A DNA stretch of 64,000 nt, from contig RPFO01000587.1 of NCBI GenBank assembly GCA_009746045.1, forward strand, positions 62,001-126,000, given 5' to 3'. Made by a program: the position numbers and the translations under genes. The DNA comes from Mesostigma viride (lineage: Eukaryota; Streptophyta; Mesostigmatophyceae; Mesostigmatales; Mesostigmataceae). Shown one piece after another: positions 11,450-23,300 of the stretch (position 1 is the stretch's first letter; every line of letters starts with the position of its first letter). The notes under the pieces were generated by a model. That model saw only the letters and a list, made by a program, of their open reading frames with translations, did no database searches and had not been told where the DNA came from.

Positions 11450-11690
11450 AGCTCTGGCTGGAGGTCCTCCGCCTTTCCCCGCTCCCGATGCTCCCCGGCC
11501 CTAGCTTTGAGTACATGTAGAGAAGCTGCTGCTCCTCAAGCGTCGCAAGCGGCTGGTGGGGACTTCCTACCCGCTGGACGACGAATTGACCCTGGCGCGG
11601 CAACAACGGCGACGGGAGCTATGGCCGACCTACCTCCGGCTCCATCAGACAGCAGGGAAGAAGCAGGTACACTGGAGCTAGGGGCCGGTA
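11450..11690 (+). pseudogene. Retrotransposon ORF1-like fragment
   Basis: Translated frame around 11523-11690 includes LLKRRKRLVGTSYPLDDELT, then LARQQRRRELWPTYLRLH. The pattern R-x-L...LDDxLTxxQQxxRRxLWPxY matches the fragment at 56340-56575 and resembles the nucleic-acid-binding segment of L1-type first ORFs. No intact start, no long frame. Confidence 0.45.
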
Positions 11691-11769
11691 ATCTACGTTG
11701 TTGAGACAGACAGACCACAAGCCCTGGCAGGCGACCCCCGCCGCCCCAGCACCTTAAAAAAATTAAATT

Positions 11770-11940
11770 AAATTATAACACATGACTCCGTTGGGATCGA
11801 TCATTAATTAAGTAATTAATGGACACCTGACTGCGTACGTCACGTGAGCATAAGTCCTCACTTTATACTCCCAACGGAGTTATTAAAATTAAATTATAAC
11901 ATGTCTCCGTTGGGAGATCATGTAGCACATTAAGTCCTTG
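11770..11940 (-). repeat. Two hairpin/AT-tail repeat ends
   Basis: Minus-strand hairpins at about 11784-11800 (CCCAACGGAGTCATG) and 11905-11935 (GCTACATGATCTCCCAACGG), each followed by ATAATTTAATTT-type tails. The second abuts the 3' side of the non-LTR element. Confidence 0.75.
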
Positions 11941-14900
11941 CTGGATGGATGGAGGTGGGCGAAGCCGCGTAATATCCCATGGCCGCCACATCTGCAGCGA
12001 GGGGGGCCATGTGCTGCTCGAGGGCCTCCTTAAGGACTGAGTGAGCGGATGGAGGATTCGTTCAACCGTTAGGTGGTGGTGAGGGGCTGGAGGGGCCAGA
12101 GCTCCTCGATGGAGCGTCCAAGGAGTCAGAGAAGAGGGCGTATTGCTGAAGGTGGAGGCGGCGGAGTTTGAGGATGTGAGTCGAAATTGTAGGTGCGCCT
12201 CCGGAAAGCATCGACGAGGCGACCCTGGATGAAGAGCTGCTTGCACAGTTCCGTCAGAGAGGCGTGCGATCCAAAACCCACGCAGGCCAGGATGCGATTG
12301 TGGGTGAGCTTGTCAAAAAAGCCGGGCTGGCGTCGGCCTGGCTGGCCAAGCCGCTGGGGGCCTGCCAGACCACGGGCGGTGTCGACCTGGCTGGTGCGAG
12401 CAAGGTGTCCTACAATTAATGCTATCCTACGCTGTCTAATCTCGTCCGAAATACAAGGCATGCCCTGATACAAAGGCTCTAATGACGGGCGCTCTAGGAA
12501 AACCCTGCGTTCAGGACCTGTCGGAGCATCCTGTAAACTGTGCCGTCTAGCTTAGCTGCCAGTGTGGGTGTGAGTGTCCACGCCTCGGCGCCATACGTGA
12601 GCACAGTCTGTGAGGACGAGGACCTTGCTTGAAGAGCATGCTCTTGCGGTGCTCGCCCAGGCCCTTGGAGCGCCAGTAGGTGTTGAGCGAACGAAGCCTA
12701 GCCCAGGCCAGGCCGATGCGGATGTCCACATCGTCGGCGGTGTCAGGGAGCCAACTCCCCAACAGTTTGAAGCGATCGCGGAACGGGACCTCCGTCCCGT
12801 CGAGTGCTCAGCTGGCGCGGCAGAGGCGGTGTGCTGGAGGCCCCAATCACCATCGCCTCAGTTTTGACACTAATCTCCAACCCCACCGGCCGCCCGCGCC
12901 TCCAGGCCCAGACAGTCCAGCCAGGTCTGAATGTGCTCGGGGCTCGCGATGAGGGTGGTGTCATCCGCATAAATCAGGTCGGCCAGGCGGTACTAAAACA
13001 GGTTTAACTGACCCCGCCGCGTGCATGCTCGCGCTGGTTATTAAAGGATGTCCAAGCCTGGCTCGAACCCCTTAAGAGCAGTAAAGCGCGCACGTGCCCG
13101 GCGCATCAGTGACGTGATCCACGACAATAATGAACAGGTATGGGGACAGGACACAACCTTGCCACACCCCGTGGTGAAGGGGGAATGGTGGGGTGGTGCC
13201 TTCCGCAGTCCGCACTACTGCCTGTGAGCCCTCAAACAGTCGATGAATGGCAGCAATAAACGCTGGTGGTACCCAATCCAGAGCTAGGATGGCCCAAAGA
13301 GCCTCCCAGAGGACCGTGTCAAAGGCCTTGATATAGTCATGCAACAAAAATGAAGACCAGCGGCAAACTGTCAGGGCAAAGGCGACGCACCTCCTCCATC
13401 AACCGGCGCGCGACAAATACAGCCATGACAGTGTTACGACCACGACGGAAACCCATCTGAGACTCACCCAGGTGTGGGTCCAGCGCGGCGCGGAGCCTGT
13501 GCAGCATCATGCGCATGAAGACCTTCAGCGCGGCGCTCTGGACTGGCAGACACCCCGGTAGTTACTGGGGTCAGCAGCAGAGCCCTTCTTGTACAGCATG
13601 GCGCGGATGGCCGTCTGCCACTCAGCAGGCGGAGGCTCGTCAGAGAGCAGGACACGGTTGCAGAACGCCAGCAGAAGATCCCCAACCGCCGGATCAGGGG
13701 TCTTCAGCAGCTCAGCAGAAAGGTGGTCGGCACCGACCCGGCCGCATCGTACCGCAGGCGAGCAAGGGCGCCGTCCAATTCCTTCAAAGTGAAGGGGTGG
13801 ACGACGTCGTTGGTGGCAAGGCAGCCCTCCTGCAAGGCGGGGACTTGGTAGTCCGCGGCCGATCGAGGAGGGGGGCATTCGGCGGCGGCGGGGGTCCGGC
13901 AACCCCGAGGCGGGCGGCCGTCTCGGGGTGAAGCGGCCGGGGGGGGGGGCCGCGAGCCCCACCGGTCAAGGAAACATTGTGGGCCAACCAGCGGTCAAGG
14001 CTGACCGGCGCCGTGCCATGACTGCCATCCCCCGTGTGCTCCACCGGGGTGCGCTGCCGCCGGCCGCCGAGCCGGTGACGAGGTGGTACCACATGTCCTT
14101 GCCCTGCATGGTTGCGACTTTCACAGGCCTTGGCATCTGCGATGCACTGGGCCGCCTCCGCGTCCTGAGCGTGCTCGTACTGGCCTCCACGAGGGCGGCC
14201 TTGAGCACTGTGTTCTGCAGCGGGTCCCGGTTACGCTTGAGGCGGTGCCGGCCGGGCGGCGCCAAGACCTTGGGGTCCTAGCTGGTGGTAGAGCGGGCCG
14301 GGGCGGCGGCGGGGCATGACCGGCAGGTGCCGGGCCGCCAGCAACGGGGCCACGGGCCGCAAAGCCCGCAAAAATGGCAGCGTTGGGGGCACCCTGGTCC
14401 AGAGCTCGTCGACGTCCGCCCGGGCATCCAGGGCCGACAGGTACTCCAGTCGGCACCGGTTCCGCGCGTGCTCGGCGTCCGTCCAGTCCTCAGGATCTCC
14501 CCGGACCGGGCGTAGAGCAGACCAGTCAGGGCGGACCACTGGGGCGCGGCGCTCGGGGACGTGGAACCGGAGCCGAATGGTCGCGCGCACCAACCGGTCA
14601 GTCAGAGCACACCGTGGGCGTACACGTCAAACACTCGGGTGTCCAGAACCGAGGTGCACATGGGCTGCCGTACCACCACATAGTCCAAACACTGGGCCTG
14701 ACGGCCGTTAGGGCCACGAAAAGTGACCAAGTCCTGTGAGGGACGTTGGAAGTGGCAGTTGACAGCAACCATCCTGAGCTATCCCGCAAAAAGGCAGAAA
14801 ACAGGGGAGTGTTGTCGTTAGCAGCCGTGTCAGCAGGCGCAAAGCGACTGCCAGCAGTGCCCACGGGGAGCGTGGCATTGGCGTCGAGCAGCATAACCAA

Positions 14901-15573
14901 AAAGTGGCGGGCCGGAGTGACCCCCTCAAGGCTATGCAAGGACTCGTGAAAACTGCTGGCGTTCCAACTCAGGTAGACCACTATGGGGTGCGTAGCCCAC
15001 CCCCACCGTGAGGTGGTGCTTAGACCGCCCCTCGACGGAGGTGAAATGTGCTACCATAAGGCGTGGGGTTAGAAACTTAAGCGTGCTGAGGCTAGCAACT
15101 GCCAGCGCGGCGAACACAAAAGACCAACACCACCTTGGCCTGGTCAATGTGCCGCTGCCAGCGAAGTAAAACCGCCAGCCACCCGCCAGGCCGGATCAGT
15201 GCTCACCATGCCAAGTGGCACCGGGCGGCTATGCTCTTGAACGCCTAGAATAGATACACGATGGGCTATGCAGAAGGCAACGAGCTCTTCTACCCGATAG
15301 CTATGGCCGTCGTCTGCTAGTAATGTGCGTGCATTGAAGGTGGCAAGGGCCAAGGATGCCTAGCTGCTGGCCCACCAGGGGAGAACGGCGATGGATGATG
15401 GGGGTGGATGCGGCGGGGGGTGGAGGTGGGGGTGGAACGGGGGGAAGGGAAGCGAACGAAATAGTGCTTTTCATCGCATTTATTTTGTCCTGCAGGCGTA
15501 GGATGCGAGCCTGCCGCCTGCTCTGGGTATTCGGGGATGCTTGCGCAACGCAGAGGCGTAGAAAATCTAGCAT
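11905..15573 (-). mobile_element. Degenerate non-LTR retrotransposon (LINE) with APE-type endonuclease and reverse transcriptase
   Basis: Read 15573 to 11905 on the minus strand, in several frames broken by stops and shifts. Endonuclease start LATFNARTLL near 15345, ILGVQEHSRP near 15245, LLDANATLPVG near 14885. RT: GADHLSAELLK near 13730, AIRAMLYKKGSAADPSNYRG near 13600-13540, YIKAFDTVLWEALWAI near 13335, HGVWQGCVLSPYLF near 13175, and YADDTTLI at 12970-12947. C-terminal part RRIALIVGHLART near 12440 resembles the usual LINE post-RT motif. The minus-strand 3' end terminates in the hairpin and ATAATTTAATTT tail at 11905-11880. No intact ORF, so not autonomous. 15573 is only the first visible Met of the upstream frame; the true 5' end is not defined. 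Confidence 0.85.
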
Positions 15574-17320
15574 GCGTTGGGTGTTGCTAATCTTGCATGC
15601 TGCTGAGAGCTGTCGTTCTAGCCCGAAATACCGGCACCACCATGTGTCTCAGTTGACTGTTAGGTCGATGCATGGTAGTGGAACGGGGGACTAATTAGAG
15701 GCTGTCCCCGAAGCCAGTTAGCCGCGGGCCGACGAGGAAGGTTGTCTACCTACTGTAACCCACCAGAGTGGCCAATTATAGCTAGTCTAAAGAGGACAAG
15801 TAAGTACATGCTTGCCAAAACTTCCGTGAATGCTGGCGTGCATGTCACGGAGCACTATGCTAGCCTCATTACGTCTAACACCACAGAAATAAAAAACAAA
15901 CATTGTCACGTGCACGCATGCGGTCGATTTGTGTATGCAATCTAAGAGAATTAATTCTCCATTCTATAGTAAGTTTACAAAACGAATGTACAAATGGCAA
16001 ACCTGTTACTTGAGAATGAATAAACATGCTGCTCAGGAGATCCAGGCAGTGTTGCAACCACCTCATGCGGTGGGCACTATGTCACCCACCTGCAATAGTT
16101 CTGGTGTTGCTGCATGAGCAGTATCACAGCATCCACAATGTATTCTACTTAAAATGATCAGGATGGAAACGCGGTGGTAACCGGTAACGTTCCCTCCATT
16201 AAGTATCGTTCCCCGGTAACACCTCAGACACCAACCCAACTTGCTCCAGCCTAGTTTGAAACATGCCGGCACTAAAGGTGCCTGTGACCTGCCAGTTGTG
16301 TCGCCAGCCATTCCGTTCATGCTTGGCCAACCTTTGAGTTTGAGCCCGCGCCACCAAGCCTCCAGAAGCACAACCCAGAGCTGCTGCCTCTCCCTGGCCA
16401 TTCAGCAGCCGCAGAAAATAATAGCAACCAAATGGTGATGTTTGCAGAGCATGTCTCATAATCCTTGCCTCTACAACAGACGGAACAAGTGTGCCTTGGA
16501 GATCACCAAGGCAGCACCACTACCCTGGCCATACGAATACTAGGGTTCTGGCCAGGGATTAGCTGAGATCTGTCATTACCATCAGACACGTGTCCACCTC
16601 CACCCGACGCCGCCAACACACGTGGCAAGCACGCGTGTGGGAGCATGCAACTGCCATGGGAGCCTCTTCCTGAACACGGTTCCGTATGCAAGCGGTGGGC
16701 AAGTGTCCGTACGCAAGCAGAAGCGCGACTCAACGGACAACCACCATCCACCGGCTGCTGCGTGTCTTGTGTCCTCCAGAAGGAGCGAGGGGGTCCCTGG
16801 CATGTGGGTGCCAGGGCTTAGCCCAGGATCTGACCTGATGCGGTTTCCTCCCGGCATCAGCAGCGGGTGTGGTAATCATACACGGGACACAGCCCAGAGA
16901 ACACCCCACAAGGCTCCCAAACACGGCCAGGCCGACTAGCTGGACATCTGCTGCATATCTCTTCATCAGCAGTCTGCGGTTGGGCTTTGTAGCGGCTGGG
17001 TTGTGTCATATGGGGGACCCCATGTGTTATATGATCTGTGAATACATGATCTATGACGTCCCCCAGATCATAGAGTTATTAGCGGACAGGCGGTTGAACA
17101 ACGGGAGGCGATGTATGTGTCATATGCTCACTTGTAATCAGTTACTAGTAATGGTTACTAGTAATCAGTCACTATGTGCATGTACAAGGGCATCCCACGG
17201 AGTCTGCTACCTACAGCGCATCGTCCATGTGAGCACAGGGTGGAGGGCCCGCATGCGCACAGCTGGCACGCCTCACGACACCGTGACGTATTCAGTATTC
17301 CGCTACTTGGCAGGTACGAA
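15574..17320. other. RPA1 3' flank / upstream of LINE, no gene recognised
   Basis: Short frames exist on both strands (for example 16459-16199 and 16857-16582, minus) but none resembles a known protein and none is long. No tRNA or clear repeat seen, apart from the RPA1 stop-codon echo at 17271-17294. Confidence 0.5.
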
Positions 17321-17343
17321 TCACGACACCGTGACGTATTTCG
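17271..17343. repeat. Echo of the RPA1 stop-codon region
   Basis: TCACGACACCGTGACGTATT occurs at 17321-17340, covering the last RPA1 codons and stop, and again at 17273-17292, 48 bp further 3'. Shows that the echo habit is not limited to splice sites. Confidence 0.85.
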
Positions 17344-20300
17344 CGATCTCCTGCAGCAAAAAGTGGCTCTCCGCCACCGGGTCGGTCGGCTGCACCGCCA
17401 CGATGGTCACCCGCTGACGAGTCTCCCCGTTGTACTCGTGCTTGCGCACCGACACGCTGCGGGGGGGCAGCAGGGGAAGGGGAGGGCGGGGCAGTGGGCA
17501 TTAGGTGAGAGGGCAGCCACAGAGCGGCGAGGCAAATGAAAAATGGGTATCTGTCGGACAAATATCAACTCATCTAAGATAGCCGATAAAGCACCTTCCG
17601 GGGAAATCTAAGGCTGCGTCATGAGGTCTGTTGGCCGCCAGAGCTGCTGCCTTGTTCAGGGTCATGCAATGCAGACAGGAACAATCTTGTGGCCCAGCGA
17701 TCCCCCCCCCCCCCCCCCCCCCCCACACCTTATTCCATTCATTGCTTCCCCCTTTCTCCACCCCCACCCACTCCTCCCCCTTCCTCCACCTCTACCGACT
17801 CCTCCCTCTTCCTCCACCTCCACCCATTCCTTCCCCCTTCCCACACCCTCCTCATTGCTCGCCATTTGCACACGCCCACCCACCGGAAGGACAGGTCCTG
17901 GAAGAGCGCCTCGTGGATGCGTTTCTCGTACTGCTTGGGGTCCTGTCGCACGTCACCCGGGTGGGGGGATTGGGGGGGAGGAGAGATAGAGTACAGTACC
18001 AGAGGCAGAGGCAGGACATGAGGAACAGTCGGGCGTGAGAGCTAGGCAAGGGGAGGCACAGGTGAAGATGGCGAACGGCGCGGATGGTGCTGGTGGGACG
18101 GCTCGAATCCGCTGGGATCGCCTCACGTGCCAGATCAGCGCGTGAGGGGATTCAGCGGTGGAACCGTGCAGTTATGAATTCCCATTTCCAAGTCTCCCGT
18201 TTCTATTTGCGCTCTGCTGAGAACTGCTAGTGCTTAACAGCGGGTGCTTAATACTCCGCATTCATGGAATAGAAGAGGAGCAGGGCAGGCCTGATCTCAT
18301 AGGCACGAGCGTTCGAGAAACTTCCACTGGCCACGTTCAAGAGATCAGCGGGTGAGAGCGCAAGTGATGATGGCATTAGCGTTTACTGTGGACATTCACT
18401 TAGCCACGCAAGATAGCAGCCCACGCATAGCGCGTAATGGTCCCTCATTTGTAAACCCACTTCCATACGTCCTACGACTCTTCGTGTCAGGTTTCTTGAC
18501 TTACATGACAGCGACGCAGGCACCCAACGTGGCCATTTACTGGGCCATGCGACGCAGCTGTGCACCATAAGTGTATAGGCAACATCATACGTTAGGTCAT
18601 ACAACATCACAAGTACTTTACACCAATATATAAACTACATAGCAGCGTGTGCACCCACCGCGGCCATGGTGTCGGCAAGCTCATTTGCGGAGGAGTGGAA
18701 GATGGTCTGGACTTGCTCGTGGAAACCGTTCAACCAGCAGCCGCCCGAGTAGTCGGATGCCAGTAGGGAGGTGACAAACCTGCGGGGTGGGGGGGGATGG
18801 AGGATGGAAGGAAGGGGGAAGGGGACAGCAAGGCATGCGCGCGCATGTTCTTATGGTATGTAATACATGAATGGGGGAAGAAAAGGAGCATGTACAAGCA
18901 TGCTTGTGGGCTCGTGTGATGGCAATTATACTACGTACTTGTGGGGAGGAGAGAGGAAAGCCATGCTGGAGGAAACATGCTGCATTACATAAAGCCCATA
19001 GCTGCCAGAGAAGAATGAGATGATCATACGTTAACACGCATACATGAGTAGATATACACATACATAAATAAACACTTTTAAAGATTATCACACGTTGACA
19101 GCCTACTGCCAGGGGGAAAAAAAGTGACACCTCACCTAAACAGGTCAGGCTCCCTAGTTTCAGAAATACATGCTACCCAAGCACAGGGTCACGATGACCA
19201 TCGCCCTTCCGATCTTCCAAACTACGGTCCCAAGCCAATCCATCTGCCATTACTCAAATCTGCTGCATGAGGCTATAGCCAGCGCACCCACCTGCGCGTG
19301 AAGTTGGGGAAGCTCTTCTGGCATCCCTCGCAGTGGAACTGGCCCGACCCGTCATCCGTCACCTTCTTGTTGCACTTGTCGGTCGGGCATGCATTGTACC
19401 AGAGGGGGGCATCCTTCTTGACAAACGTGATCACCGCCCGTGTGTTGAAGTACTCGGGCTGGGAACAAGAGGGGCAAAGGGGGCGGGGGGGGGGGGGGCG
19501 GGGGGGCGGGGGGCGGGGAGGCAGGGGGAGGGGGGCAGGGGATGGGGGGGGTCAAAAATGGCAGGCAGGGAGGCAGGCCAAGGAGGGCAGAGCCCAGGTT
19601 AAGTGGCGCAAGGTCAAGTGGGCCAAGGGTAAGTGGCGCAAGGGGGGCAGTATCGAATGGCAATGGCCACGGCGAGAAACAAAACAAGCGTGAGGCGACC
19701 AAGGGTGTGACAGCACACCCATGAGTTGGCTACTTGTATGCCACTACCAAGGTCAGTCCCCCTCACACTATCTCCCGTCACCGCACGCTGCTGCAGACAT
19801 AGCCTTATTGCACGACATCCACCCTCACCTTGTCGCCCGTGACCACATGCTGGGAGAGCTCCAGCAGGCTCTTGCGTACCGCCGGAGCCGACCGTGCGCC
19901 CCGCCCCTGCGCGCCACCGCCCATCGCCATGCCGGCAGAGAGGGGCTCCAGGTGGGCGGTGCCGCCCTCTGCCTCCCACCTGCAGGGTACGAGGCATGCG
20001 AAGTGAGATGAAGAAGAAGGGAGCCTTGCCATGAGTACTCAGCCTCCATGTCACCAACTGCATCCATGCCTCCATGCCACCAACTACAACTATGCCTATA
20101 TGCCACCAACTACAACTATACCCACCCGTCTCTTCCAATCCACTCAGTTTCTTGTTAGACAGACAACGAAGCCTATTTACCCGCTTCCAGCCTATCTCTC
20201 CTGTACCCAATCGCTGTGCTGTGACGGGTGCATGCCCTGTGGGAAGAGGCCTTCCGACATGGCAACGAAGGGGGGCATGAGCTGTTCACAGCAATCGCGT

Positions 20301-23300
20301 GGCACCACAGCAATCGCGTGGCACCACAGCAATCGCGTGGCACCACAGCAATCGCGTGGCACCAGCTGTTGTGTACGGTATGGTCGGCGTGAACCCACCA
20401 CTCGCGCAGCGCAACCGCTTCCTGGCAGTCGGGGGAGAGGATCACTTGGGACTTGGTGACTGTGCTCAGGGAGATGCCTGCGGACGAAAACAAGGCGCAG
20501 GAATACCGGAGATTCAACGAATAACAAAGGAGAATGAACAAATAACAAAAGAGAGTTTACAGCAACAAAGAACAAGAACAAGAACCGCCCTAGTGTGCAG
20601 AAGCCGCTCAAGTTGCACCGAGGTACCAGCCATGCAGGGCGCTGCGTCCCTCGACATCATGACCAAGTGCACCAAGCCACCTACGGTACGGTGCTGTAGG
20701 GCAGCGTGGAAATACTGAAAGACCGTCGTGCCGCGCGGAGTGCTGGGCTGCTGCGGGCTGGCCACTGCTGGCCCGCTGGTCAGCTGAGCAACGGCCGGTG
20801 GGCAGTGCGCAGCGAGCAGTGAGAATTGAGCAGTGGGCGATTGAGCGTAGCGTAGTGTCGCGCCGGACCAGTCTACCCTGTAGTTTCTGCGCCAGGGAAT
20901 CACTTCGCTGCACCAACGAGGGCAGTATCCCCATGGATTAGCCCACCGCATGTGGCCGTGCCGAGCCTGCGCTTATTGGCTAAAAGCCATGCAGTGACGA
21001 AGTCAACATGAATTCTGGAAGTTTGAAACGCCACATGTGGCTTTGTGCAAATCCCCTACAGAAAAACCTGGGGCTGTCCCCTGAAAAAGGGGCGCAAATG
21101 CGTCCACGCACCATTGAAATCTGAGGGCCTCACGCCGCGAATGGCGATGACGCTGTTGACGTCGCCCTCAAACTCCTCCGCCAGCTTGTTCCACAAAGTG
21201 ACGGTGACGGTTTTAGCGCTGAGGTGAATCATGGGTATATACAACAAAGGGTGGGGAGGCGACAGTGCATCGCATTGATCAGCGGACTGGCGATGATTCC
21301 ACGGCGTTGACAGGGACAGCTTAAGCCTTCAGGTGTTGGATGGGCACAACAGCAAGGGATACGAATGGACAGCGGGTATAAGGACCATAGGCATCGCTTG
21401 AAATGATAAAAGGCCTGCCTATTGCTATACCCATGATGATGATGCTTCCGATGTCAAAGAGAGATCACTATAGCCGCGAAATCATGCAAGAGGCCCTGTG
21501 TTCGAATCCGGTAGGGTACCAAACTATTTCACTATATCCTGCTATCACGATATCACGACACCACCATCACGATACCACTATACTAGTATCACGATATCAC
21601 TATACTACTACTACTATCATGATATCACTAAACTACCATCATGATGTCACTATACTACTATCATGATATCACTATACTACTATCATGATATCACTATACT
21701 ACTATCACTGTATCACGACATCACAAACAAGCCACCCCGCCTTGTGTGTGCAAAGGACACCTCACAACGCGATTCACAATGGACCGCACAGCAAGCCTAT
21801 CACCCATCTGCCATGCGTGTGGAGTTGCAAGACAAACCATCATCAAACTACCACGAACGTCACAGGGAATGCTGATCAGCTGCTGTTCGTGACGGTCACT
21901 CAAAGCTATTAAGATTCCTCACACACAATTATATGGCTAGTCACTAACCTGCTGTCCATGATGGTCCATGCCACACCCTTTGTGTATTGGAACTGACAAC
22001 TATCACATTACACGACAAACCACCCACTTGCTGTCCACAATGGTCCCAACAAGCAATTGTCCTAACAATCAATAACAGCAAATAGCCCGCACCTGCTGTC
22101 TGCGATGGTCACATCGCGCTTCGGCAAGCTCTTGCCGTCTGACTTGCGAGTGATCTCGTCCAGGTTGCCGACCGACGTCACCACCCCCAGCACATCCACC
22201 AGCTTGGCATAGGTGTTGGCCGCGTCCGGCGCCGGCAGGTGCAGGCCGAGCTCTGGGATGGGAACCAAGTGATAGACGGCCTTAGGCACGGCGACGCACT
22301 CGGCGTCCTCGCACTCCTCGATGATGCTGGTCTCGCCAAGGGTCATCTCGTACTGGTTGTTCACGTTGGTGAAGTTGCGGTTGGCCATGCGCAGCTTGCC
22401 GCCCGTGATGTAGTACACCTGTGCGAGGCGATGAGAGATGGCGATGGCAGAGAGCAGGTGGAAGGAGGGGGAGGGCGACCAGGGGAAGGGAAGGGGGGGG
22501 GGGGGGGAAGGAGGACGGGGGGGGAAAGTAGGAGGGGGAGGGGGGGATGGAAGGGCCAGGGGATGGAGAAGCGGACCAGCGGGCAAACATAATAAAGGAG
22601 AATAAATAAGGCGGTTTGCAGGGTCAGAGGCAAGGAGGATTAAAAAGTTAATGTGCGAGGTTTTATACTCCAAAACGTGGGTGTGGGGGTGGGGGGAAGG
22701 GAAGGCGTGACGCACGGGATCCGTCTGCTCCCTTCCCACAGCACCACCTTTATAGTATTGAGTATGTTTGACCTCATTCCCGTTCATGTAAATATTCATT
22801 AATTAATTAATTAATTAGGAACATAACTCCGTTGGGAGTACATGTAGCACATATCCCTGAGAAGGGGCATATGGCTTTTAATATATTCTGGGCTACTTCC
22901 TGCAAGGATAGCATGTAAACTACACCTGCTCCACAAAGGCACCTGTACCACTATGATGTAAATATGCACACCCATAATTCACCTAGTCGTCATCAGTTCA
23001 CCTAGTCGTGCATCTTCAATGAATGCATTCAGCCCTATTTATGATAGGCATCATACAAAATACGCACAACCGACGCTTACATAGTCGACATCTGAGTAAA
23101 TTCACAAAATGTATTCATGCATGGTATGTCTAAGGTACGGTTTCCTCCCAGTCACCTTGTGGAGCTGCAGCAGCGGAAAACCTAATATACTTATGAGGTG
23201 CGGCTATGTGTATATACTTATGAAGTGTGGCTATGTGTATATACTTATGAAGTGCGACTATGTGCATAATGTACTTATGAAGTGTGGCTATGTGTATAGA

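Noticed and set aside
16199-16857. Minus-strand ORFs upstream of the LINE as its first ORF
   Set aside because: No nucleic-acid-binding motif or similarity to the ORF1-like pieces at 11523 and 56340.
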